DNA from: Paragonimus westermani
Taxonomy: Eukaryota > Platyhelminthes > Trematoda > Plagiorchiida > Troglotrematidae
Length of the DNA stretch: 64,000 bases
Direction of reading: 5' to 3'
NCBI GenBank assembly: GCA_008508345.1
Contig: QNGE01002379.1
Coordinates: 34,204 to 98,203 of the forward strand
Both the position numbers and the translations under genes were made by a program. A model generated the notes under the pieces. That model did not search any database. It was not told the origin of the DNA and worked only from the letters and a program-made list of their open reading frames with translations. Below are positions 1-10,375 of this stretch, piece by piece. Positions within the stretch are counted from its first letter, which is position 1. Each line of letters starts with the position of its first letter.

Positions 1-467
1 GTCTTATTCCTTCGGGTTTACACTGGATATGTGGTGTGTTGGTGGAACTGCAATTGGTGCAGCGCAAGCCAGTTGCAGTGATATATAAGCGCAGGCGTCC
101 TTTGGCTTCGGTCACTGTGACAGGCTAATCCGAATCGGATGCCGCCAACCGTGTGCATATGATGACCACAGCCCCCAAAAAGTGACACGTTCTCAAGTTG
201 TCACATAATCGCTGACTGGAAGAGGTCATATATATCCATGTTGGCGTGTAGTCTTCAAGAGTGTAATATGCGGATGAGAGATCGCTAGGTAACCCAGGTG
301 CGGTGGATGAACAAGCTACATAGAGAATGAACTTGGAGGTCAATGTTTGTAATGTCGCTGCACCTCAAGGTTTGATGTGGCACACGACTAAAGAAACAAA
401 CAAGAAAAACGAGGTGCAATTAAACAGGCGTTTCAGGAACATGCACTAGAAAACCGGTACCGCTTAC
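1..467. other. No gene recognised (left edge, downstream of transporter exon)
   Basis: This stretch follows the donor site of the minus-strand transporter exon ending at 468, so it is probably the next intron or part of a later exon. I tested splice-acceptor-like sites on the minus strand (near 390 and 215) and the frames after them stop quickly. A TATA-like string (gatatataagc) lies near 80-92 but nothing downstream supports a promoter. Confidence 0.3.
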
Positions 468-752
468 CCATTAGGCTGTAACTGAGTGCATTTGAAAACA
501 TGATAGCCGCATCAAACACGCCGAAAAGGATGAGTCGATTTCGTTCCATTTTGCTACGATCTGGCTGGATCTTCATCTGGTTATCACAGGGTCCATCCAC
601 GGGGTCTACAGCGGTCGCCGGGAGTTGGGTTATGTCGGCAAAACAAACTCCCACTTGGGTAATCAGAGCAATTAAACCACCACCGATTACACCACGAGAC
701 AAAGATGCCCCAATGAGCACCAACACAGGCAGATGCAGTAGAACCACACAAG
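468..752 (-). CDS. SLC46-like MFS transporter, internal exon (TM4-TM5 region)
   Basis: This is an internal exon of a major-facilitator transporter resembling SLC46 (the proton-coupled folate transporter / SLC46A3 group), which moves small solutes across plasma or lysosomal membranes. The exon opens after a pyrimidine-rich acceptor ending TGTGCAG and closes at a GTAAGC donor. It encodes about 95 residues. A hydrophobic segment rich in Leu/Val is followed by a Gly-rich helix (SRGVIGGGLIALITQ), then a polar loop after FADIT, then RNRLILFGVFDAAIMFSNAL, the position where SLC46 proteins have TM5. The first two bases complete a Gly/Ala-type codon begun by the final G of the exon at 2964-3169, so the frame is kept. 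The exon ends after one base of a codon, so the gene continues left of the window. The long hydrophilic insert between TM4 and TM5 is larger than in vertebrate SLC46A3. Substrate cannot be told. Confidence 0.72.
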
Positions 753-2963
753 CTGCACAGGACAAGCAAGAAGACGGGAGTAGACATGTTCACAGAACAA
801 AAAGCAAGTAGGCAATCGAAAAGGAAAGCCCTAGCGGTCGAAATAAGATAGACTGACACAACTCGATCATGAAATTTTAAGTAACCATGAGCATATCAGG
901 TCAATTTCAAACATTTTCACCTAAGTGTAGGCGATTTACTAACAGCTAACCCACATGAGGCTGAGAGTCCATCTGGTTAACGAAAACCCTATCTGTCATG
1001 AACTATCCAGTGAAACTGATATTTTCGAGACAGTTAGTTGTGTCTGATGAGAAACCCTATCATACAAATTATATATGTATAGGTTTGACTAAAAAGTAAC
1101 CGCTTGGATCGAAGCCTTTCTAAGCGGTCATTCGATTGCGGTCCGCATGAGTTGAGCCACTACCTCACAGACCAAAGTGAACGTCAGTGTTACATACAGT
1201 CCCATTCTTCATCCCATTTTGTTTAGATGGTAGGTTTTGCATAACTTTCTGCTCCCTAAGTACCGTCGAGGATAATGTGTCTTTCGATCGTTGTTACACT
1301 TATCTCAACCGAAGCCTCGATAGCTACAAACTCAAGCGACTTGTTTTTAGATAATCTTCGAATGTGATCATTTTCAGCCCGTTCATACGCCCCCTTCCTG
1401 TCTCTTTTTTCCAATTTACATTTGGTGTGTGGTGGCACTTGTGTACCATGGATAACGCCCCCATTGGGTCTATCCTTTTCCCGCAACATGTCTTGATCTA
1501 AACGCATCTAAATTCTGACCACGTGCGCTTCAAGAAAAACTGGCCATTTTAAAGCCGTAAAAACAGGCATCCCATTAGTCAATTCTGATTTACGTGTCTT
1601 AAATTCGTCCTACCCTGAATTACTGTTCAGTGCAGATCCCAACATCTTTTTTGGATAGCGTTCGGGACAAAGCTGCACGCCATATTAACGATCCACCAGG
1701 AAATTCCGGTCTAACATGTCTATCACAACACAAAAAATATTGAGTGCGTCCATCTACACTACCACAGGTAAGCGCTCTTTGAAACTGACATAGTGAGTTC
1801 CCGTCCCCCTAATTCTTTCAACCACTCTAAACATTAATGAACCCTCAGCCGCCTGTACCAAATAGCCACATCACACTGGCACAATGACATACTCCTCCTT
1901 GTTCTTCGTCGGGATAGCCACACTGTTGAATTTTTCCTCCAAGAAGGCTTCCAACATTGTTATAAACAAGAGATTTGTAAACAGTCAGCCGCAAAAAAGC
2001 TGCCTCTTATTCACTATTAAGTCCAAGTGTTTTTAATTTATGAAGGGTTTACTCTTCCTCTGTACTTTCAGGTGCTGTGTAGCAAAAGACAGACTCCATC
2101 CCTGATGTTGGACTAACAATACTACACAAAACAGTCGCACACCGTTCAGTACTAAACGAACAGATTAGTGAAAAAACCTCAGCATGTGTGCCTTCTAAGA
2201 AACGAATCAAATCAGATGTGCTGCGCAGATACGACAACCTACAAGCAAGATGAGCTCAAATGTATCAGTTAACCTAGAAATCATTCGAAATTGGGTCAGA
2301 ATGATGTGCACAGGTTGAGTGTAACCACAAAATACCCAGAGGATAGGTTGCGCAAACAGCGCACCAGTCAGACAAACGAACCACACGACATGTTAATCCA
2401 GTCAATTTTCGTGACCAACAGCAGTTTGTTAACCAGACAGCGACAAGAAAGCAGAATTTCAGAACTAGTAGACAAAAGTGCGTGCTGCAACGGAGAGTTG
2501 GACCGAAGCAGCAATGCACAACTGAGACCTCAGAGCTGGAATTCCAAATTGTTCAGTGGGCATTATTATTGAATAACTGATAATTTGCCCTTTCGTAAAG
2601 CTTGAATCCGTGCATGAACGTTCCAACCAAGGTAGCTTAGCCGTCCGATTTCTTCTGGTGGAGATGATATGGACAAAGCCAACACAATGAGCTGTAAGTG
2701 CCGAGCCAAATTCTTAGCCTTGTAACACGTACTGAAAATGAAATCGTCAAAGCTAAATTAATTACCAATCCACGCACGTAAACCGGTAATGAAGGAAAAC
2801 TGGGTTCAGGAAAGGCGGATGATACACAGCATGACGGTTAAAACTGATAACACTGACATGCCAGTAGCGGCTCACGACTGGACATGACCTTGACGAGATA
2901 TCGTACACAGATCGACGAATGGTAGCGACGCTTTCACACAATGAAAATCTAAAGCCATCTCAC
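753..2963 (-). other. Intron of the SLC46-like gene, no internal gene seen
   Basis: The 2.2-kb gap between two phase-compatible exons has a GT donor (gtgaga, read on the minus strand at 2963-2958) and an AG acceptor (at 754-753). Several short open frames occur on both strands, including a hydrophobic minus-strand one at 2274-2519, but none shows a recognisable domain. A possible acceptor at 2692-2700 would open a frame (2691 downwards) that does not resemble the transporter. Confidence 0.5.
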
Positions 2964-3169
2964 CGGTCACAGCGTGACTCAAGCCCTGCCCGAGAAGTAC
3001 CACCCCAATCGCCAGAAGACGTCCGTACCGATCAGACAGATAGCCTACGTAGAGCACGACGACGATGCTACAGCCGAGCGACAGTAGGTCCAACAAGCCT
3101 AAGACGTTCGCTGTTTTGGCTTGGACTCTGTCGTGTATATCATCGTTGTAAGTGCGGGTTGACAGTGAC
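2964..3169 (-). CDS. SLC46-like MFS transporter, exon with the TM2-TM3 MFS signature
   Basis: Minus-strand exon of 206 bases bounded by an acceptor (ctcacacccttgcag) and a GTGAGA donor. It encodes the second and third membrane segments of an MFS carrier. The loop between them reads GYLSDRYGRLLAIG, a clear version of the MFS motif A (G-x-L-x-D-x-x-G-R), which lies between TM2 and TM3 in this superfamily. It is preceded by VQAKTANVLGLLDLLSLG, aligning with the stretch before TM2 in SLC46A3. The exon begins with the third base of a codon, matching the two bases left by the exon at 7039-7169, and ends with one base, matching the exon at 468-752. Assignment to the SLC46 branch rests on the joined layout of the three exons and is from memory of the family, not from a search. 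Confidence 0.78.
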
Positions 3170-6100
3170 CTGCAAGGGTGTGAGCAAATGGGGTACACGA
3201 AAGCGTAAGTGACAGGGTAACCTACGAAATTAGTTCAAAGGATCGAATAAACATTCACATTCGTCAAGCATAGTGCAACCTAAGAGAATACCTGGAGATA
3301 TTTCTAATCCAAAGCACGGGTGCAACACATGAAGGTATAGACGCACATTCATCTCCTATGTCCTTGATACTCATAAATCAACCGTATGCAAAGGTGAAGC
3401 CCTTTAAGTAGAAATTGAGTGATGATTGTAAGAAAGGTCTGGTAAACGGCACCGATAATCAGACTGCTCAGGTCACGACGGTGGCGTGGCTCAAACGAGG
3501 ACTGGGCAAAAATCCCAGCAACTAGGCGAACCAGTAACGAAGGGGTCTTTTCAAAGGAGCAAAGAAAATACAGAAGCAGATTTCTGCTTATTAAACAGAG
3601 CCTATGAACAAATATCGACTGGTCCTCTTGAATCTAAACACGACGAAGATCGCTGTGATGTGTTGCATGAAACTCTACGAAGTCCGTGTAGGGACAGTAA
3701 AGATCACTTGACCGAGGAGGTAAAGAGGAGGAAAAGGCATGCTTAGTACGGGTGTTACCTCTATTCGTAGCTGCACTAGTCGTTGACAAGAAATTGGGTG
3801 GGACCGTGTGAGGAAAGGCCCACAAACGTACGGCTTGTGACGGCGACTTAAGGGGCTTTAGGCTTAAGTGCAAGTAACCTGAACCACCTCACTTAGTTGT
3901 GGATAATGGAGGCGAAGTATCTGATCATGACATTCCCGATTATCCATCGTGGGAAATTAAGACGGATTGGAGATAACATAAGCGAAATGTAATAAGGTTT
4001 CAGGTCTGGACATTTCCTCAGTAGTTTTCTCCAAAGGTAGTGGCGAGAGGTTAGCGTCTGAACCAAACGTGCTTGTATTCCACATGAGAAATGCTGCATG
4101 AGTGGCGCATACCAAAGACGTTACAGCATCATGTAACGACCAAGGAAATATTAGCCCTGACTCTATCGCATCCAAGATATTCACAAATATCAATACGATA
4201 GCTTTTGAAACGCGAAGTAAAAGAAGAACAGGCAATTTTCGTGTCTCATCGCGAATGTATGGACCATACCTTCAACCTGTGATAGGCAATGAACTACCAA
4301 CAACCCTCAGTTGTGATATTTTGGTCAAAAATGCTACTTTTGTATAGATTGTCTGAATACTCCGAGAGTGACACCATCGGTAGGGCAGTTTCGGTGAGAC
4401 GAGCCAGTTTGTTAAAGCACTCTATACTGGGGGCAAATTATTCATCAGTAAGCAGCAATATTAAGTCTTCTCTAAGACAATCGGGGTTGTTCGTTTCTAT
4501 TCGAGAAACAGTATTTTAAAATTTCGATGACCTCGAAATGGGAGTTTTGTAAGGTATTGCGTATACGCATGAAAGCGTTTCTCTTCATACAACATGAGAC
4601 GGTTAAGTGAGACAGTTTGGGTTTTTAAAATGTGCAGGGTTATCACAAAATCGGATTGAATTCGTCATACTGTTACAGGAAGGCGGAGCGAGGCTCGTTG
4701 AATTGTCGTTCGATCTGTTTCGCATACTGTTCACTGTGTAGTGAATAAATTCCAACTGTCTTCTAATTCCGTAAAATATACTCGCGGTATATTTTTTGGG
4801 CCTAAGGTCCTGAACTTATAGTTCGATGGATGACCTTTACAAATGTCCTAATTCAGACGACATGCTGGTTATGGCACTCCTTTGATAGCCACACTGATTC
4901 ACAATATGCCAAATGTGACCTCAATATTGAGCTCTTTTTTGTCATTGGTCTTCTGTAAGCGTTAGTCACAGATATGCTTTTGCGATACGTTCCGCATTAA
5001 AGGTCAGGCTTGGTGAGTCTTGTCACCTTTTTCTTAATACATCATACAAGTTTTATTCACTTCAGTTGACTACTGATTTGACCACATTACTGGATTCTTC
5101 GATTGAGTATCATTCAAGCGATAGACCCGAATCGATTCATGCAGCTTTAATCAAGATGTCGATTATTTCGCCGTCATCTCATCAAATTGCGGTGTTGTGG
5201 CCGGGGACGACAAGCTACACGTGACGCACTTGCAAGTCCCTCTTAATTGTGGCCTCTCAAAAACGTCCGGTTGTTGATTAAGGGGAATATTATCAATACG
5301 TTTACGAAATGGACTTTGTTGCACTGATCGGAGACAACATGACCAACCTACGTAAAAAATGCGAGTGAGCTAATCTTCATTTCTTCTATCAGTCGGCCTA
5401 TACCAGGTCCACAATCCGCAGATGTCATCGTACGTCCACTTGGAACCGTTATTTATCTGCAAAATTTATACATCTGATGTATGCTGTTCGAGTTCGGAAG
5501 TACATCTTTTATGGATTAAATCCTACAATTCTCGTCACTTTAGTCTCTTGAGACTGAGGATGTGCACCATGGGCCTGACAACCAAGCATCTATGAACTCG
5601 ATACCGAAGTGATGCTGTCAATTGGGACTAGGGGGCGATTGAAATGTGTACATCGCTGATGGTTAGAAGTGGACAAAATGATATCAAAATTTCACACAGT
5701 GAGACTGCGTTGATAAACCGAAATTGGTTAGGGATAAGTGAAACAATGTTTCAGACAGAGTAACACTGAAACAGAATAAAATTCCAATGTAGACCCAACT
5801 AGAAGAACGTGTGTGCTCGGTGAACATAACAGATTCGTATGCTAAATGAGCAGTGGAAAAAAGCAAAGCAATCAATGACTCACATATTTTTATGATTCTG
5901 AGAAGCACTTGTAACATACGGCAGACCAGCGTCCTCGGAATAGCTGTGAATAGAATTTTCGGATTTGTTGTTTTAAATTCAAAAGAACAAATCTGCCGAA
6001 TAAAAATAAAAAAGTAAATCTGGAACATGGACTAAACACGTGCTAATTGGCACAAATACGTATGCAATGGTCCCCCATAAAGGACCACTGCTTTAGAAAG

Positions 6101-7038
6101 ACCATTTTCCTCTGATCTCGCGGTACTTTCGCAGGAATCCTGGAACTCAGAAGAACCAACCACACCGTTGGTCCACTTTCGCTTCATTCATCCAGGAGAC
6201 CACTGTATTTACAACTTCACTTGCCTCCAGATCAGGAGCCTAATCTACACAAGACAGCCGAATTGAGTGGTCTTAAATTAGCCCAGGATGTCACATATTG
6301 TTGATGCCACTATTTCACTGGTTGCACAGTAGATGAATGTTACTTCTGTCACTCTGTTACACCTTAAACCACGGATTTGTGCTGAATTGCGGACAGTACT
6401 TGAACTATTAGGGTACCCGTAGCCTATAAATGGGTGATGCGTTAACGTCACGTTACTTACCCAATGAAGTCAAAAAGTTCCCGCTTGATTGACCTTCACA
6501 CAGTAATTACGCGAAATCAACCATACGAAATCCCTACTGCATCTACTGCGTGCCAGTTGGTGCGCCATGGTGATGTTGAGGTTGAAACATGTTATCTGCC
6601 TACTAAAACAAATACCACACGCCTTGAAAGTACTGAAGTTGAGCGTAATGGAAGTGATGGGGATAAAACGCCGGAGACCGCTCCGCTTCTCAAACAGCGT
6701 GTCTTGACGTGCAGTTAAATATTTTCCCTAAAGGTCTTGCATACAGTCGATGTACGGATGGGCTATCCACCAACAAAAACCGCTTTTGATCGGTCAAGTT
6801 AGTGAATACCCTAGGGAGCTACTCTTTACACTCTAGGTCTCGAAGTCCATCACCGGGGGATAGTTCCACAAACCTGTTAATAATCGGTCAGAACGCTCTC
6901 TAGAATGTTGTCGGCAGTAAAACTAATCAAAACAGCTTACGTATGCGTGAAGCCAACTTATAAAAATGGGTACATGCCAAAAGTGTGTACCTCTGAACAA
7001 TTGAGTGAGTAGGATGTCGAGTTTGTTTCATCACTTAC
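3170..7038 (-). other. Long intron of the SLC46-like gene
   Basis: This 3.9-kb interval separates two exons whose phases fit (2 + 1 bases). A short extra exon cannot be excluded. TM-like minus-strand open frames at 3957-4235 and 5684-6028 were tested from nearby acceptor-like sites and hit stops in the required phase. I recognise no transposon or RNA gene here, apart from the unassigned plus-strand frame at 6464-6718. Confidence 0.45.
6464..6718 (+). CDS. Unassigned 84-codon ORF with acidic dileucine-type tail
   Basis: I do not recognise this frame. It lies on the plus strand inside an intron of the minus-strand transporter gene. It starts with ATG in an unremarkable context and ends with TAA. 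Composition is hydrophilic with many Thr, Glu and Asn, and it has no membrane segment. Near its end it reads ETAPLLKQR, which fits the [D/E]xxxL[L/I] endosomal sorting motif found in cytoplasmic tails of membrane proteins. It could be a terminal exon of another gene or a chance open frame. No splice site clearly frames it. Confidence 0.15.
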   Translation: MKSKSSRLIDLHTVITRNQPYEIPTASTACQLVRHGDVEVETCYLPTKTNTTRLESTEVERNGSDGDKTPETAPLLKQRVLTCS

Positions 7039-7169
7039 CGGTAAAGCACATATTGATTAGTTACGAAGTTAAAACCAGTAACAGTTAAGTTGGCGAGGAA
7101 TACAAAAAACACAATGAGACAAACGTGTCCCACTTTTGTACGGAGCGTGTGACCAGTCGATAAAAACAT
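7039..7169 (-). CDS. SLC46-like MFS transporter, most N-terminal exon seen (TM1)
   Basis: A 131-base minus-strand exon after a strong acceptor (tttcttctctgtttcag) and before a perfect donor (GTAAGTG). It opens with ATG directly at the splice site, so the ATG may be the start codon after a 5' untranslated exon, or an internal Met. It encodes one hydrophobic segment (VCLIVFFVFLANLTVTG) followed by NFVTNQYVLYR. The last part resembles the end of TM1 in SLC46A3-type proteins, where a Thr/Gln-rich turn is followed by QYVYRR. It ends after two bases of a codon, which the first base of the exon at 2964-3169 completes as Arg. Confidence 0.66.
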
Positions 7170-7419
7170 CTGAAACAGAGAAGAAACATCAGTTAGATAG
7201 AAGAAAACCGTTACGAAAGATACCAACTGAATTCGTTCGATAAGATTGAATGAAAGGTTGACTGAACAATGATCAAAACACTGCGCTCACATATAACAGG
7301 ACAAGGATTGAAACCGCTCTACTGGTCGGTTCAAACGGAGATGAAGTTGGAAGCATGCATCTCTAATGACGCGGGTCAGTGAAAGCCGTAAGGTCTTGAT
7401 GACCACGCCTTAATTTCAC

Positions 7420-7610
7420 TTACAGCTCGTTTGTTTCTTTGGAAGGTGTAGGCACCTTGATGTTGTATACTTGAGTGACTATTTTAGTGGTTGGGTCCTT
7501 TCCCGTTCCTTTCTTTTTTCCTTCTCTCTTCTAATACACGGCCTGCTCCTTTTCTCCTGGTTGTGTGACAGTTAAGCATAAGTGTGAACCACTGGTTTGT
7601 TATTATGAAG
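7420..7610 (+). repeat. Dispersed repeat, copy A (unclassified)
   Basis: Matches 39530-39730 in the same orientation. Shared blocks include a tcagctcg-like start, the exact string gtaggcaccttgatgttg, a pyrimidine-rich tract (ccttcccgt...ttttccttctc), then gtgtgacagttaagca and gtgaaccact. The match fades on both sides. It encodes nothing obvious. It may be a piece of an LTR or of a non-autonomous element. Confidence 0.6.
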
Positions 7611-8555
7611 AAATGGCATTCAAATTGCCCAAACAACTCGCCCACTGTCTTATTTTCGAAGAAAACCGCTTCGTAGATACAACACAATGACTCCACCCCA
7701 GTCGAAAGTTTATGATTAAAAGTTACCGGCTACCAGACACTACACAGTGGTTGCATTCGAATGTTTTCATATGCAATTTGATGTCGGTGAGGTGGTCGTC
7801 AACACATGTCTCACAATCGTAAGAATTAAAAGCCTAGCCCTAATATCCACAAGCGAAGATGCACTACACATTAACTCACACGAGAGGGAAACTCGAATCC
7901 AGTACTTATTCTCAAGGTGGAGCAGTCAAAATGCTCTTTCGAACGAGAAAGCTGTCGCCATGAGGACAAAGATGAACCGCAATGCTGAAATCAAAACGGT
8001 CGTCGTGCTCTGATTGCAAAGAGAATGCGCAAGCCCACCCGTCCGACTAAATCCGCAGGACATGACTACAACCAGGTAGTCTCACTCCTCATTGTGAATA
8101 GCCTGTCAGCGAGTTAAGCTGTCTGTATCCTAATCGTTCATCACCGCCATATCTGTCCGTATTTTATTTAAAAAGCCTACCTTCCAGCCTATACATTACG
8201 GATAAAAAGAGAAGAGGAAGTTACAGACAAGAAGGTAACCTTCAATTTGTTTAACCGGGATAGTATGGAGATTTCGTCAGTCATGGGAGTCACAACGAAC
8301 CAGAAAAAAAATCTGACATTTTTCACCTAAGATGTAATGCAAAATGGGTGTGCTATTTGTGTAATTGATAGTTGTGGCACATTGAACTTTTGGTCACGCC
8401 TACTTGCATTACTCCTCTGTGGTAATACCGCAGAACCACATCGTACTGTGACGGATTACAAAATCGGAGACCCGATTGCGCCAACACTCAGTGGAATATC
8501 TCGACGAGATGCTGACATGGTCAAAGCATATAGCGGATAGACTGAAGGCAATACG
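7611..8555. other. No feature recognised
   Basis: Short open frames only (for example 7747-8013 on the plus strand). None has a recognisable motif, and no repeat boundary could be placed. The downstream part may hold unrecognisable 5' sequence of the Gypsy relic that becomes readable at 8556. Confidence 0.3.
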
Positions 8556-9460
8556 GGCAACGGAATGAGACAAAGATATCGCTAAAACAGCCGTCATTAT
8601 GCCACCTAGGCCATTGTGATTTCTACGTATGCCACTCGGTTGATGAAACGATGCCAAAACGTATCAGCGTTTCACTAACGATGTCGCATGGGGTTTGCAT
8701 TTTTTTTCACCTCCAAGTCGACAACTCAGTTGAAAGGGACTTTGAAAAACACCAGATTATTTTGCGGCAGTTCTCCGATATATTGGTAGCTCTCAGCGTA
8801 ACCATTGACGTAGAGAAATGTATTTTTGACCAACCCGCAATAGAGGTTTTAGGATACCTGTTATAACCCTACCAACCGTGCAGAATCAGAATGAGGCGTG
8901 AGAGCGTACACTGGATTTATGACACTTAGCGCGTAGCCAAAACGAATGTGGCATATTACCCATAAATGTGGCCAGTCTGGCAATCAACTAGTCAGAAGGC
9001 AGAAACCCAATGATCCAGTGTTCAGATTACCAATGCCTGGAAAAAAAACAAGCAGATGGTAGGATAAAAGCAGGTCGACCATCTGCGAAAACAGGAATGC
9101 AGCCGCAACAACACCACAATAATCCGCAGAGCATTTGACCAGTAAGTGACAAGGTAGGAGCAACCTGCGACTTTCACCATCCTAAACTGCTCGTTGCTAC
9201 ACGTCCTTTCAAAGTGATGGCCGACCATTGGAAGCGGTTGATTTGCAATGCGCTAGATTCATGCAACTTTTAACGGAATTCGTGGCCGGATCAACGGTGA
9301 CGTTTGGTTATTCGCAATAGCTCGAGAATCATTCGAACGTGTAAAGGATGCATTAGCCACCACCGTCATATTGCACATTCTCAACTCACCTGCTCAATTA
9401 GGTACAGCGGGTGACATTTCAGGAACCGCAGTCGGTACGGTTTTCTAACAGTAAGTCGAG
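8556..9460 (+). pseudogene. pol: Old Gypsy retrotransposon relic, RT to RNase H part
   Basis: A decayed pol fragment on the plus strand. Readable blocks, with stops between them, follow Gypsy reverse transcriptase order: KDIAKTAVIMPP, FLRMPLG, NDAKTYQRFTNDVAWGL (the region before the YxDD box), then the EKCIFDQPAIEVLGYLL block (8810-8863), which matches the KC-F-FLGH motif after the catalytic core. The start of RNase H follows at 9310-9453 (ESFERVKDALATTVIL, then GTAVGTVF before a stop where the family reads GAVLQ). At 9461 it is interrupted by a younger Gypsy element. The reading resumes at 14579 on the far side. Many stops and frameshifts show it is long dead. Confidence 0.72.
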
Positions 9461-9752
9461 TATGGGTGAATCTCGCATAAAGTTTCACTTCAGATACAGT
9501 GCGTCACCCAAATGGCAATAACTCGGAAGACAACAAACAGCACAATACTATGTATATTGCCACGACCGAGAAAAAAGCACGTGTACAGCCAACAGACGTC
9601 CTGCATGCAGCACGTGGAACGGGAAAGTGAGGAAATTCCAATGAGCGGAAATAGGGCATACCATTGGGCTAAACAAACATGCCCCGTTCGGAAGTGTCAA
9701 ATTTCAGAAAACGATACCAACAAAAGCTAAGCCATTCTAAGAGGTCGCTACA
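9461..9752 (-). repeat. 3' LTR of Gypsy copy 1
   Basis: 292 bp, delimited by comparison with the partner LTR at 14287-14578. On the plus strand it ends gaggtcgctaca, that is TGTAGCGACC at the 5' end in element orientation. The outer edge (tatgggtgaatctcgcata) is mutated compared with the consensus tgtggttgaatctcccaca, so the terminal CA is lost here. Confidence 0.88.
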
Positions 9753-10375
9753 AAGCTTCCACCAGAAGGCCACCAAGTTAAACAGGGACCTTCGTCACAC
9801 AAGAGACGCGCAATAATAGGGTCACCAAAATGCAATGTCCATTGCTAGGCAAATATCCCAATGGTAAGGAACAAAGGGGGATAATAGAGGGAGTAGTCCA
9901 TAAGAAGGTCGGTCGTGGACTAAAGGTGCGCTGGTTGAGTCCGTTATTTAGATTATTTAAGTTATTTAGTTTCCGGTGCGTATCTAACGCGGCGGGCTAC
10001 CCAACTCCAGAAGACTCGCAAGTGAGGAAAAAGGGGGAGGTAGGTTTACCCAATATTGAATGATAGCCTTCCGGAGTTGTTTCCCCATTGTGCCAAGTCC
10101 ACGCAATCTAAAACTGAATGGACGGTGAAATACCTGTGCCAGGTAAGAAAGACAGGCTCACCGTGTTGACGAACCAACGATATGCCACTGGAGACCTGAT
10201 ACCTTTTCATTCGTTGACTATCGTTTTGCGCCAATTTGGCTAAGATTATATTCGAAAAAAGCTCAGAGAAATATGTTAGTGTATGCGAAGGAAAAAATGA
10301 CATAATTACAATAAAAGGACAGTTGTTATAAAAGAACGTGATAAATGTAGGAAACACTAACGTATTCAGCAAACC

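Noticed and set aside
1044..1070. CTGATGAGAAACCC resembling a hammerhead ribozyme core (such ribozymes occur in flatworm repeats)
   Set aside because: No stem II followed by the conserved GAAA, and no matching stem III with a cleavage triplet. A similar CTGATGAG near 29020 is simply coding sequence of the RTE relic.
2600..2691. Possible extra exon of the transporter (after an acceptor at 2692-2700)
   Set aside because: The phase-correct reading does not resemble an MFS protein, and direct joining of 2964 to 752 already keeps the frame and the family alignment.
5684..6028. Hydrophobic minus-strand frame as another transporter exon
   Set aside because: An acceptor-like site exists near 5860, but in the phase required after the exon at 7039-7169 the frame hits a stop within about 15 codons.
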